Assembly (NCBI GenBank): GCA_016198645.1
Contig: JACQIE010000052.1
Span: 1-6,241 of the forward strand
Origin: Candidatus Aenigmatarchaeota archaeon
GTDB taxonomy: Archaea > Aenigmatarchaeota > Aenigmatarchaeia > GW2011-AR5
Reading direction: 5' to 3'
Length of the DNA: 6,241 nucleotides
Shown: positions 1-5,809 of the stretch, one piece after another
Layout: each line of letters begins with the position of its first letter
Numbering within the stretch: position 1 is the stretch's first letter
Position numbers and translations under genes: made by a program
Notes under the pieces: generated by a model
What the model was told of the DNA's origin: nothing
The model's database searches: none
The model's input: only the letters and a program-made list of their open reading frames with translations

Positions 1-131
1 GTCTCAATATATAAGTTCAAATCGCCCGTGAGTTTGGAAAACAAAAATATTACCCCGTTTTCTTCTACGGGAGCATACACAAGCCCTCTGAAATTAATGA
101 TATTCCCGACAATATTCCTTCTGTTCTGCAT
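1..131 (-). CDS. 5' part of a conserved hypothetical archaeal protein, cut by the window edge
   Basis: An open frame starts at the ATG at 131-129 and stays open to the edge, giving 43 codons. It begins MQNRRNIVGNIINFRG and continues with a hydrophobic stretch (GVIFLF) and a DLNLYIE segment. The only upstream in-frame codons before a stop are non-start codons, so 131 is the natural start. It begins 18 bases after the DHH gene stop on the same strand, so the two may be co-transcribed; no convincing TATA box or ribosome binding site is visible. The INFRGLVYAP...LNLYIE pattern resembles, from memory, the N-terminus of an uncharacterised archaeal family that I associate with a restriction-endonuclease-like fold. 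That link is recollection, and the diagnostic part of the protein lies outside the window. Confidence 0.72.
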   Translation of the reverse strand, partial: MQNRRNIVGNIINFRGLVYAPVEENGVIFLFSKLTGDLNLYIE

Positions 132-149
132 AAGACATGCACATCTATT

Positions 150-1223
150 TTACTTTCTGCCCGCCATCGCCTTAATCAGCCGTTCCTTGAAAGTCTCCCA
201 ATCACTTTCGGCAATAGTCGCGCCCGCTGCGGCGGGATGGCCGCCTGCCGCGCCCTTCAGCCCCTGCGCGGCTTTGTTGAATATCGTAGCCACGTCGTAT
301 TTCTTGTCCTGATTGCGCCCGGAAGCGTGGTACTTGCCCGAGGCTTTCTGGTAAATCATCAGCAGTTTCCCCTTATACTTCTCGCTCATCTTCGTTGAAA
401 CAGGCGAGCACAGGTTGTGCCTGCTCTTCAGCCCGTACATTACAAGCCCGTCATGCGTTTCCGCGTTCTTTTCCATGTCTTTTTCAATGTCCGAAAACTC
501 CGTGCGTATGATTTCATCCGCTTCCTTCATCTTCGCGCTGCCTTGAGTCTTATCAAAGCTCTCCAGTTCTCCGGCTTCCTCAAATATGCGTACCATGTCC
601 TCGCACGTCACGGCGTTCGTTGCGCGCGACGATGCTATCATATCAGCCAGTCGCCCCAAAAAACTGTCATAAAGCGGCGCTTTGCCCGTTACTTTGGGAT
701 AAGCTTTCCTCACTTCTTCGACTACGTCCGTGCTGTAATCCAGGTTATAGTCGCCTATCATTCCTACGGCGGCGACCCACAGATATTTGCGCATGTCCTG
801 CAGCTGCGACGTGATTTTATAGGCAAGATAAGTCGCAGACTGGTATATTTCGCTGCTTCTGAAGCGCGGATTATGATGCACGATGCCGTGCGTATTAAGA
901 TTATTGTGGATGCTGTGGTGGTCCACGACAAGAATGTCGCACATACCCGACAGCCGCTTTATCACGGGCTGCTGCTGGTCCATTGCCAAGTCCAGAAATA
1001 TTAGCTTCGTTGGAATAGTCGTCTGTATCTTCCGGACAAGATTCTTTTCCGTCGGCATCGGCTGCGAGATTATGTAAGGCTTGACGCCCTTTGACTTTAG
1101 TAACGTGTCTACGAGCACGCATGCCGATATGCCGTCCGCGTCGTTGTTGAAGAATATGATGACGCTGTCGTCTTTGGTTACGTCCTTCACGAACTTTACA
1201 GCAGCCGAAAAGTAGTCTTCCAT
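150..1223 (-). CDS. DHH/DHHA1 family phosphoesterase (RecJ/GAN-like)
   Basis: A 357-residue protein of the DHH superfamily, whose members use Mn/Mg ions to hydrolyse phosphodiester bonds (RecJ and archaeal GAN 5'-3' exonucleases, nanoRNases, cyclic-di-nucleotide phosphodiesterases). Seen in order: motif I NNDADGIS (residues 26-33), motif II with D78 (FLDLAMD), motif III DHH at 101-103, motif IV GMIGD with D158, a variable linker (about 165-255), and a C-terminal DHHA1 domain ending in GGHPAAAG (327-334), the substrate-binding glycine motif. The length and simple DHH-DHHA1 layout fit archaeal single-subunit RecJ-like proteins. No membrane segments are seen. Start 1223 is supported by a TATA box 26 bases upstream. 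One oddity is that the His normally two residues before the first Asp of motif I is Asn26. The substrate cannot be told from sequence; GAN, which acts with the replicative helicase complex, is one option among several. Confidence 0.93.
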   Translation of the reverse strand: MEDYFSAAVKFVKDVTKDDSVIIFFNNDADGISACVLVDTLLKSKGVKPYIISQPMPTEKNLVRKIQTTIPTKLIFLDLAMDQQQPVIKRLSGMCDILVVDHHSIHNNLNTHGIVHHNPRFRSSEIYQSATYLAYKITSQLQDMRKYLWVAAVGMIGDYNLDYSTDVVEEVRKAYPKVTGKAPLYDSFLGRLADMIASSRATNAVTCEDMVRIFEEAGELESFDKTQGSAKMKEADEIIRTEFSDIEKDMEKNAETHDGLVMYGLKSRHNLCSPVSTKMSEKYKGKLLMIYQKASGKYHASGRNQDKKYDVATIFNKAAQGLKGAAGGHPAAAGATIAESDWETFKERLIKAMAGRK

Positions 1224-1245
1224 ACGAATATCTACGGCATAAGGC

Positions 1246-1252
1246 TTATAAA
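1246..1252 (-). promoter_or_regulatory. TATA box of the DHH gene
   Basis: The minus strand reads TTTATAAG, centred about 26 bases from the ATG at 1223. That spacing places the transcription start at or next to the start codon (leaderless mRNA). The core is nearly palindromic, so it could also be bound in the other direction. Confidence 0.65.
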
Positions 1253-1277
1253 TGGCGGGAGTGCGTTAGAAGGTAGC

Positions 1278-1287
1278 TATATTAAAT
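1278..1287 (+). promoter_or_regulatory. possible plus-strand TATA box upstream of the foldback element
   Basis: TATATTAAAT on the plus strand would place a transcription start near 1305-1309, close to the first base pair of the outer stem of the 1301-1487 element. This fits a promoter for a structured RNA, but AT-rich sequence between genes gives such matches easily. Confidence 0.3.
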
Positions 1288-1300
1288 CAATGCTCTTGGT

Positions 1301-1317
1301 GGCTTTGCACAAAAAGT
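1301..1317 (+). repeat. left terminal inverted repeat
   Basis: GGCTTTGCACAAAAAGT on the plus strand. It matches the inward reading of the right arm at 16 of 17 positions; the only difference is G against A at the second base. The TTTGCACAAA core recalls ends of some DDE-type insertion sequences, but this is a recollection, not a match I can check. Confidence 0.7.
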
Positions 1318-1335
1318 CGTGGGCATCTGCTGACC

Positions 1336-1352
1336 GAAGCGCGAAGCGCTTC
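1336..1352. other. perfect hairpin with GAA loop (arm A apex)
   Basis: GAAGCGC, loop GAA, GCGCTTC. The apex heptamer GCGAAGC (1341-1347) is known as an unusually stable mini-hairpin in DNA. The hairpin sits inside arm A (1321-1368). Confidence 0.7.
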
Positions 1353-1417
1353 AAACAGTTTCATGCCCGCTAACGCGTCAAGATATTGGCGCGATGCAGG
1401 CAGACGCCAAGCAACCG

Positions 1418-1432
1418 GACAGCGAAGCTGTC
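1418..1432. other. perfect hairpin with GAA loop (arm B apex)
   Basis: GACAGC, loop GAA, GCTGTC. It has the same GCGAAGC apex (1422-1428) as the hairpin at 1336-1352 but a different stem, so the shared apex is not simply a copied hairpin. Confidence 0.7.
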
Positions 1433-1470
1433 ATATAGCTTTGTGCGTCATTCACCGTGCCAATATCCTA

Positions 1471-1487
1471 ACTTTTTGTGCAAAGTC
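1471..1487 (-). repeat. right terminal inverted repeat
   Basis: On the minus strand it reads GACTTTGCACAAAAAGT, the partner of 1301-1317. It ends 10 bases from the speD stop codon, so it could also act as a transcript-end hairpin for speD. Confidence 0.7.
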
Positions 1488-1497
1488 GCTGTTGGCG

Positions 1498-1881
1498 TTA
1501 TTCTTCCCACGGATACTTCACTTCGTGCGTTTCCACGTTTTCCTGCGGAACGTTCAGTTTTTCGTGCAGGTAGGCGCGCACCTTCGCGTAATCAAAGGGA
1601 CGGCAGGAGAACACGTCCACGTAGATTTCTTTCGTTTTCGGGAAAGTGTGTATCGATATGTGCGAGAAGCTGATTATCGCAAAGCCCGATATGCCTTCGT
1701 TATCAGGATTATGATCCCGCGCTATGTGCGGTCCTGTCATTATCTTCATGCCGACGAGCTTCGGTATCTCCATGAGCATCGTGAAAACAAACTGCTCGTC
1801 GTTAAGTCTTGTGTCGCAACCGATAGCGTCAAAGACTATGTGGTGCGTCTTCATCAGCGCCCGCGTCGGCTTTTCCATCAT
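1498..1881 (-). CDS. speD: SpeD-type pyruvoyl-dependent decarboxylase (AdoMet decarboxylase family; substrate uncertain)
   Basis: A 127-residue protein of the prokaryotic AdoMet decarboxylase family, in which a proenzyme self-cleaves to form a pyruvoyl group on an internal Ser. AdoMetDC supplies the aminopropyl donor for spermidine; some family members decarboxylate arginine or ornithine instead. Seen: GCD at 21-23, GISGFAII at 63-70, the processing and active site SFSHISIHTFP at 71-81, and VDVFSC ending in Cys93. Spacing from pyruvoyl Ser73 to His78 and Cys93 matches the catalytic Ser/His/Cys set (Ser63, His68, Cys83 in the Thermotoga maritima enzyme); Ser65 fits the processing Ser55. Odd: the residue before Ser73 is Phe, not the usual Glu, and the typical WPE after His is FPK (80-82). 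Start 1881 (or Met2 at 1878) fits the upstream TATA box; Met10 is an alternative. It lies 20 bases after a guanidino-enzyme-like gene, suggesting a shared pathway. Confidence 0.88.
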   Translation of the reverse strand: MMEKPTRALMKTHHIVFDAIGCDTRLNDEQFVFTMLMEIPKLVGMKIMTGPHIARDHNPDNEGISGFAIISFSHISIHTFPKTKEIYVDVFSCRPFDYAKVRAYLHEKLNVPQENVETHEVKYPWEE

Positions 1882-1899
1882 GCCATATTGTGTGCAGGG

Positions 1900-1910
1900 C
1901 TTTATTTATT
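1900..1910 (-). promoter_or_regulatory. TATA-like region of speD
   Basis: The minus strand reads AATAAATAAAG, centred about 24-26 bases from the ATG at 1881. It overlaps the last codons and stop of the upstream gene, so speD may be transcribed both from here and by read-through. Its AT-richness is partly coding sequence. Confidence 0.45.
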
Positions 1911-2831
1911 ATATATCGTGATTTCCCCGTATACGCATCTCAGTCCCGCACCGGGCGTCGTATGGCCCAGGGGAATTACTACCACTTCAATGCCGCGCTT
2001 TTGCAAGTATGCTTTTTCTCCCGGGTGGACGTTAGTAGTGAAAATAGCGCCGTCGCCTGTCAGCAAATTGAGCCCGTTGATATTAGGATACCTTCCGTTT
2101 GAAGTTTCGGGGAAAGGTTCTTCGCTCATACGGTATTTTCTGACATCATATCCATGCTCGGAAGCTATGCGACCCAACGTTCTGCGGCTATTAACCTCTC
2201 CTGCGTGTATCGCCAGGGAAAGAGGATCGCTGAGTTCGGATTCGGCACAGATGGCGTTCATGTCTAGCGACGTATAAAGTGTTCGTATGTCGTCTACAAT
2301 AGCGTAATCGCAATCTATGTGCGCATGCGATATACTAGTAAAAGAATAAACCGGAAGAACAGGTTTTCCCGCCCTTCTCTGTAACGATTTGACAGCGCTC
2401 TTATCGTTGAAATAAACATCGGTCGCCAGACAGAATTTATCTCCCATGACGAACTGGCCGCCTTCCGACATACATTCGCCGGGTAACAGTATGCCCCTGT
2501 AGCCAGCCCTCCTTATTTCCCGGGGCAATTCGGGACTGTCATGCGGGAAAATTTTATGTATTCCGGGCACGATACGGGCATAATTAGACAGGAATATGTT
2601 CACGGGGGGCTTCACGTACACGGCGTTTTTCCATTGCGTCATCGCGTCTCTGGCATATTCGTGATATTTTTCCCTTTCCTCATATTCAATCGGAATCGTA
2701 TGAACTTGGAAATGACGTGACAGCGTTTCGTCCGCCCGTTTCAGTTCCTCCGAAAGCCCTCTGACTCTGGCGGTGTCTTTTGAATCCTGTATATCTTTCA
2801 GTGCAAACCTGAAGAGATGCTTCTGCCTCAT
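1902..2831 (-). CDS. guanidino-modifying enzyme superfamily protein (amidinotransferase / agmatine-arginine deiminase fold)
   Basis: A 309-residue protein with the pentein-fold signature of arginine and agmatine deiminases, dimethylarginine hydrolases and amidinotransferases. Seen: EGGQ with Glu123, HID with His171 and Asp173, and a C-terminal nucleophile Cys299 in GAGLRC, comparable to the GGGIHC of agmatine deiminases. NINGLNLLTGDGAIFTT (250-266) matches the strand region before the Cys loop. These give the Cys-His-Glu triad plus the guanidinium-binding Asp of HxD. The second guanidinium-binding Asp, normally in a (W)xRD or VEDV motif, is not evident: the matching place appears to be VKPPVNIF (73-80). 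The first 60 residues are charged and probably helical. No signal peptide is seen. Start 2831 has a TATA box 25 bases upstream. Its neighbour speD, 20 bases downstream, suggests arginine/agmatine metabolism, but the exact reaction is unknown. Confidence 0.78.
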   Translation of the reverse strand: MRQKHLFRFALKDIQDSKDTARVRGLSEELKRADETLSRHFQVHTIPIEYEEREKYHEYARDAMTQWKNAVYVKPPVNIFLSNYARIVPGIHKIFPHDSPELPREIRRAGYRGILLPGECMSEGGQFVMGDKFCLATDVYFNDKSAVKSLQRRAGKPVLPVYSFTSISHAHIDCDYAIVDDIRTLYTSLDMNAICAESELSDPLSLAIHAGEVNSRRTLGRIASEHGYDVRKYRMSEEPFPETSNGRYPNINGLNLLTGDGAIFTTNVHPGEKAYLQKRGIEVVVIPLGHTTPGAGLRCVYGEITIYNK

Positions 2832-2852
2832 TCACGGAACTTCGCAGTTGAC

Positions 2853-2859
2853 TATTTAA
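2853..2859 (-). promoter_or_regulatory. TATA box of the guanidino-enzyme-like gene
   Basis: The minus strand reads TTAAATA, centred about 25 bases from the ATG at 2831, in the 60-base gap after ileS. The spacing predicts a leaderless transcript. No Shine-Dalgarno sequence precedes the ATG. Confidence 0.6.
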
Positions 2860-2891
2860 GCTCCGTTTTGAGAAATTTTTGAAGGGCTTGA

Positions 2892-5702
2892 CTATATTTT
2901 GCGCACGCCGATAAAAATAGTTTTCCCGTCAACGTCCAGCTTCTCGCGCCGCTCGACGGCAGAGCCGTCAGTTTCGTTCGCGCCGTAGCTTATCTTCTTC
3001 GCGCCTACCTGCTTCGTTATCTCTTTCTCAAAAGTCTTCAATGACGCGTCCGAAAGCGAAAGCTCTATGTCGTCCTTCACTTCCATGCCTGCGGCTTTGC
3101 GCATCTGCTGCACCTTGCGCAGGACTTCGCGCAACGTCGCCTCTTGTTTTAACTCTTCAGTGAGCTTCGTGTCTAAGCCGATTTTGCCTGTGGCGCACTC
3201 TTTCGTTGCAAATCCTTTTCCCTTCTTCACGACGCTCTTCACGTTGCACATCTCTTTCAGAATGCCATGAAGGCTCTCGTCCACTTCCACGCCTTCCAGA
3301 GAGAGCGCGGCAAGCGGCCATCTGAGCTTTATTCCCGCTTCCTGACGAAGACTGCTGATGGCTTCGGTTATTTCGCGCACTTTGAACATGTCCCGCTCAA
3401 GCGTCGCGTTTATTAACTTCCCGTCCGCCTCACACAGGTCTTCAAGATGCACCGATTCCTTCGCCGCGCCCAGCGGTTTTAGGAATTTTGTATAGACTTC
3501 TTCTGCCACGAACGGGCAAATGGGCGCCAGAAGTATAGCGCTCTTCTTCGCCACTTCGCTGAGCGCGTAAAACGCGCCGCGCTTATCGTTGCCAGTGTAA
3601 GTCGGCCACGTTCTTTCGCGGACGAGTTTTATGTACCATCTGGAGAAGTCGTTTAAGAGAAAGTCGTAAAGCTCCTGCACTGCCTTGTGTCCGTTATATG
3701 ACGAGAAGTTTTCGTTGTAAGTTTTTATCACGCTGTTCAGCCGTGAAAGTATCCATTTGTCCTCTGCTCGCATCGCGCAGGCGTCTCCGGCTTCCGGCAC
3801 GTACGTCCCGACGAACTTGAAGGCGTTTTCCACAACGAAGAACGCCTTGGCTATCTCGTCAACGTCGCTCCATTTGAAATAAAAGTCGTCCCACGGCGCC
3901 GACGAGAGTAAATAGTAACGCAGCACGTCGCGCCCGTGCTTGTTCACGACGTCAAAGGGGTCGGTTACATTGCCCTTGCTCTTGGACATCTTTATGCCGT
4001 GCGCGTCCAGCACGAACCCGTGAAAGAGTATGTTTTTGAACGGCTTCTCCCCGAAAGTAATCACGGACGTTATCAGCTGCGAGTTCCACCATCCGCGTAT
4101 CTGGTCAGGTCCTTCCGTCTCAAAGTCGGCGGGCCAGTATTTTTCAAACTCTTCTTTCTTCAGCGACGCCCATGCCGCCAGCCCGGAGTCGAACCAGACG
4201 TCTAAAACATCCGGTATTCTTTTCATCTTCTTCCCGCACTTGCACGTCAGCAAAATCTCGTCCACGTACGGTCTATGCAAGTCACTAAGCTTTTTCGGCA
4301 GCTCTTCGTTTGAACCTATGACTTTCACTTCGCCGCACTCGCACGTCCATATCGGCAGCGGTATTCCCCAGTAGCGCTGTCGGGAAATCGGCCAGTCGCC
4401 CAAGCTTTCAAGCCAGTTAGCGAATCGTTTCTTTGCCCATTCGGGTTGCCACGAAACTTTCTCGTTCTCTTCCATGAGTTTCTCGCGTATCGCCGTCACT
4501 TTAAAGAACCATTGCTTCACCGCCATCTCCAGCAGTGGCGACGAGCAGCGCCAGCATTGTGGATAGTCGTGCGTTATTTTTTCTTCCTTCAACAATGCGC
4601 CTTTTGCCGTTAAATCGGATATTATTTCACGGTCTGCTTTTTTGACGAACATTCCCTTGTACTTTCCTGCGCCTTCGGTATAGACGCCGTTCATGCCGAC
4701 GACTGAAATGACCGGCAGCCCCGCCTGTTTTCCTGCCTTGTAGTCCTCCTCGCCGTGTCCCGGCGCTGTATGCACCAAGCCTGTGCCGTCTTCCATCGTG
4801 ACGTAGTGCTCTGAAAGAATGACTTTGCCCTGCACGTCCTGCTGCGCGGCGACTTCAGCTTTCAGAGGATGCTCGTACTCCACGTTTTCGAGTGCTTTCC
4901 CCTTGAACGTTTCCACGACTTTGTATTTACTTATGCCCGCTTTCTCCATGACTTTTTCCAGCAGCGGCTTTGCGATTATCAGCGTTTCTCCTGCGTCCAC
5001 GCGCACGTAATCTTCCTTCGGATGAACCATCACGCCCGCGTTCGCGGGCAGAGTCCACGGCGTCGTGGTCCATATAACGAGAAATTCTTTCCTGCCTTTC
5101 ACTTTGAACTTTACGTATACCGAAGGGTCCGTTGCCTTGGCGTATTCTATTTCGTTGTAGGCAACGGCCGTTTCGCAATGCGGGCAGACATGAACGGGAT
5201 AAACATCATGATAAAGCAGCTTCTTCTCATAGCCGATTTTAAACGTCGCCCATGCGCCTTCGATGTAAGACTTGTCTAACGTCAGGTAAGGATGTTCAAA
5301 GTCCATCCATATGCCCAAATCTTTGAACTGCCCGCTCATGACGTCTATGAACTTCGTCGCGAACTCGCGGCACCGCTTCGTGAACGTCTCCACGCCCAGC
5401 TTCTCTACGTCGCGCTTTGAGCGAAGCTCCAGCTCCTTCTCGACTTTATTTTCTATCGGCATTCCGTGTGTGTCGTAGCCCGGCTGGTCGCGCACCGCGA
5501 AGCCTTTCATCCGCCAAAAACGAATGTAAGCGTCCTTCAGTATCTTGTTCCACGCCGTCCCCATGTGTATTGCGCCTGTGGCGTAGGGCGGGCCGTCAAG
5601 GAAATAAAACTTCTTTCCCTTAGCACGAAGCTCCTTCGCCTTGCGGTATATAGAGTTATCCGCCCAGAATTTCGCTATCTGCTCTTCGCGCGCCTTGTCC
5701 AT
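2892..5702 (-). CDS. ileS: isoleucyl-tRNA synthetase
   Basis: A 936-residue class I synthetase that charges tRNA-Ile in the cytoplasm. Seen in order: N-terminal catalytic half with the HIGH-type motif HMGT (46-49) and PGYDTHGMPIENKVEKEL (74-91); CPHC (173-176); CP1 editing domain with WTTTPWTLPAN (211-221) and GTGLVHTAPGHGEEDY (306-321), including the editing His311 and Asp320; CWRC (383-386); SRQRYWGIPLPIW (440-452); paired cysteines at 454/456 and 487/489; KMSKS (571-575); then the helical anticodon-binding domain and an archaeal-type C-terminal tail. The signatures favour IleRS over ValRS or LeuRS. The frame is open 34 codons further upstream (to 5804), but Met at 5702 is chosen: it begins the conserved MDKAREEQIAKFW segment and has a TATA box about 26 bases upstream, inside the possible extension. 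It is somewhat shorter than many archaeal IleRS. The stop is TAG. Confidence 0.97.
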   Translation of the reverse strand: MDKAREEQIAKFWADNSIYRKAKELRAKGKKFYFLDGPPYATGAIHMGTAWNKILKDAYIRFWRMKGFAVRDQPGYDTHGMPIENKVEKELELRSKRDVEKLGVETFTKRCREFATKFIDVMSGQFKDLGIWMDFEHPYLTLDKSYIEGAWATFKIGYEKKLLYHDVYPVHVCPHCETAVAYNEIEYAKATDPSVYVKFKVKGRKEFLVIWTTTPWTLPANAGVMVHPKEDYVRVDAGETLIIAKPLLEKVMEKAGISKYKVVETFKGKALENVEYEHPLKAEVAAQQDVQGKVILSEHYVTMEDGTGLVHTAPGHGEEDYKAGKQAGLPVISVVGMNGVYTEGAGKYKGMFVKKADREIISDLTAKGALLKEEKITHDYPQCWRCSSPLLEMAVKQWFFKVTAIREKLMEENEKVSWQPEWAKKRFANWLESLGDWPISRQRYWGIPLPIWTCECGEVKVIGSNEELPKKLSDLHRPYVDEILLTCKCGKKMKRIPDVLDVWFDSGLAAWASLKKEEFEKYWPADFETEGPDQIRGWWNSQLITSVITFGEKPFKNILFHGFVLDAHGIKMSKSKGNVTDPFDVVNKHGRDVLRYYLLSSAPWDDFYFKWSDVDEIAKAFFVVENAFKFVGTYVPEAGDACAMRAEDKWILSRLNSVIKTYNENFSSYNGHKAVQELYDFLLNDFSRWYIKLVRERTWPTYTGNDKRGAFYALSEVAKKSAILLAPICPFVAEEVYTKFLKPLGAAKESVHLEDLCEADGKLINATLERDMFKVREITEAISSLRQEAGIKLRWPLAALSLEGVEVDESLHGILKEMCNVKSVVKKGKGFATKECATGKIGLDTKLTEELKQEATLREVLRKVQQMRKAAGMEVKDDIELSLSDASLKTFEKEITKQVGAKKISYGANETDGSAVERREKLDVDGKTIFIGVRKI

Positions 5703-5723
5703 AGCATCAACTTGAAAGGGAAG

Positions 5724-5732
5724 TTTATAAAA
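5724..5732 (-). promoter_or_regulatory. TATA box of ileS
   Basis: The minus strand reads TTTTATAAA, centred about 26 bases from the ATG at 5702. This fits a leaderless ileS mRNA and argues against the longer reading frame that begins at 5804. Confidence 0.7.
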
Positions 5733-5776
5733 CCCGACGGGCTTCTTGCAAGATACTACAAGGCGCCCCACGAACC

Positions 5777-5784
5777 TTTTAAAT
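5777..5784 (+). promoter_or_regulatory. TATA box of tRNA-His
   Basis: TTTTAAAT on the plus strand, centred about 33 bases before the mature 5' end at 5814. This places transcription start near 5807 with a leader of roughly 7 bases. It is divergent from the ileS promoter. Confidence 0.6.
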
Positions 5785-5809
5785 GGACAACGAGAAAGTA
5801 ACATTTTAG

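Larger units (their letters stand above)
1301..1487. repeat. 187-base foldback element with 17-bp terminal inverted repeats (MITE-like or structured RNA)
   Basis: The gap between speD and the DHH gene contains no supported ORF but is highly structured. Outer arms 1301-1317 and 1471-1487 pair over 17 bases (one G-U). Inside are two branches. Arm A has GGGCAT (1321-1326) with ATGCCC (1363-1368), CTG with CAG, and a perfect 7-bp hairpin (1336-1352). Arm B is a 12-bp stem (1382-1393 with 1456-1467, one G-U), then GACGC (1403-1407) with GCGTC (1445-1449), and a 6-bp hairpin (1418-1432). The whole would fold as a three-way junction. The flanks carry similar octamers, GCTCTTGG (1292-1299) and GCTGTTGG (1488-1495), which could be a decayed target-site duplication. 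The pairing is certain. Whether this is a non-autonomous transposon, a non-coding RNA gene, or both is unresolved. I see no RNase P, SRP or tmRNA signature. Confidence 0.6.

Noticed and set aside
28..312. Plus-strand open frame of 94 codons at the left edge
   Set aside because: It is antisense to the edge gene and the DHH C-terminus and has no family signature; its hydrophobic stretch is a by-product of the opposite frame.
417..1004. Plus-strand open frame of 195 codons
   Set aside because: It is entirely antisense to the DHH gene, whose motifs are clear in the minus frame; no recognisable domain.
1301..1487. RNase P RNA, SRP RNA, tmRNA or H/ACA guide RNA for the foldback element
   Set aside because: I looked for their conserved core sequences and for ANA/ACA placement after a hairpin on both strands and found none that fit.
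1363..2277. Long plus-strand open frame of 304 codons
   Set aside because: It lies over the foldback element, speD and the guanidino-enzyme gene on the other strand, shows no family motifs, and is rich in Arg/His/Cys as shadow frames are.
5556..5567. HMGT instead of HIGH in IleRS as an anomaly
   Set aside because: Variants of the form HxGT before AWNK are, as far as I recall, usual in archaeal IleRS, so this is not evidence of inactivity.
5703..5804. 34-codon N-terminal extension of ileS
   Set aside because: It would contain the ileS TATA box, and conserved IleRS sequence begins at the Met at 5702.
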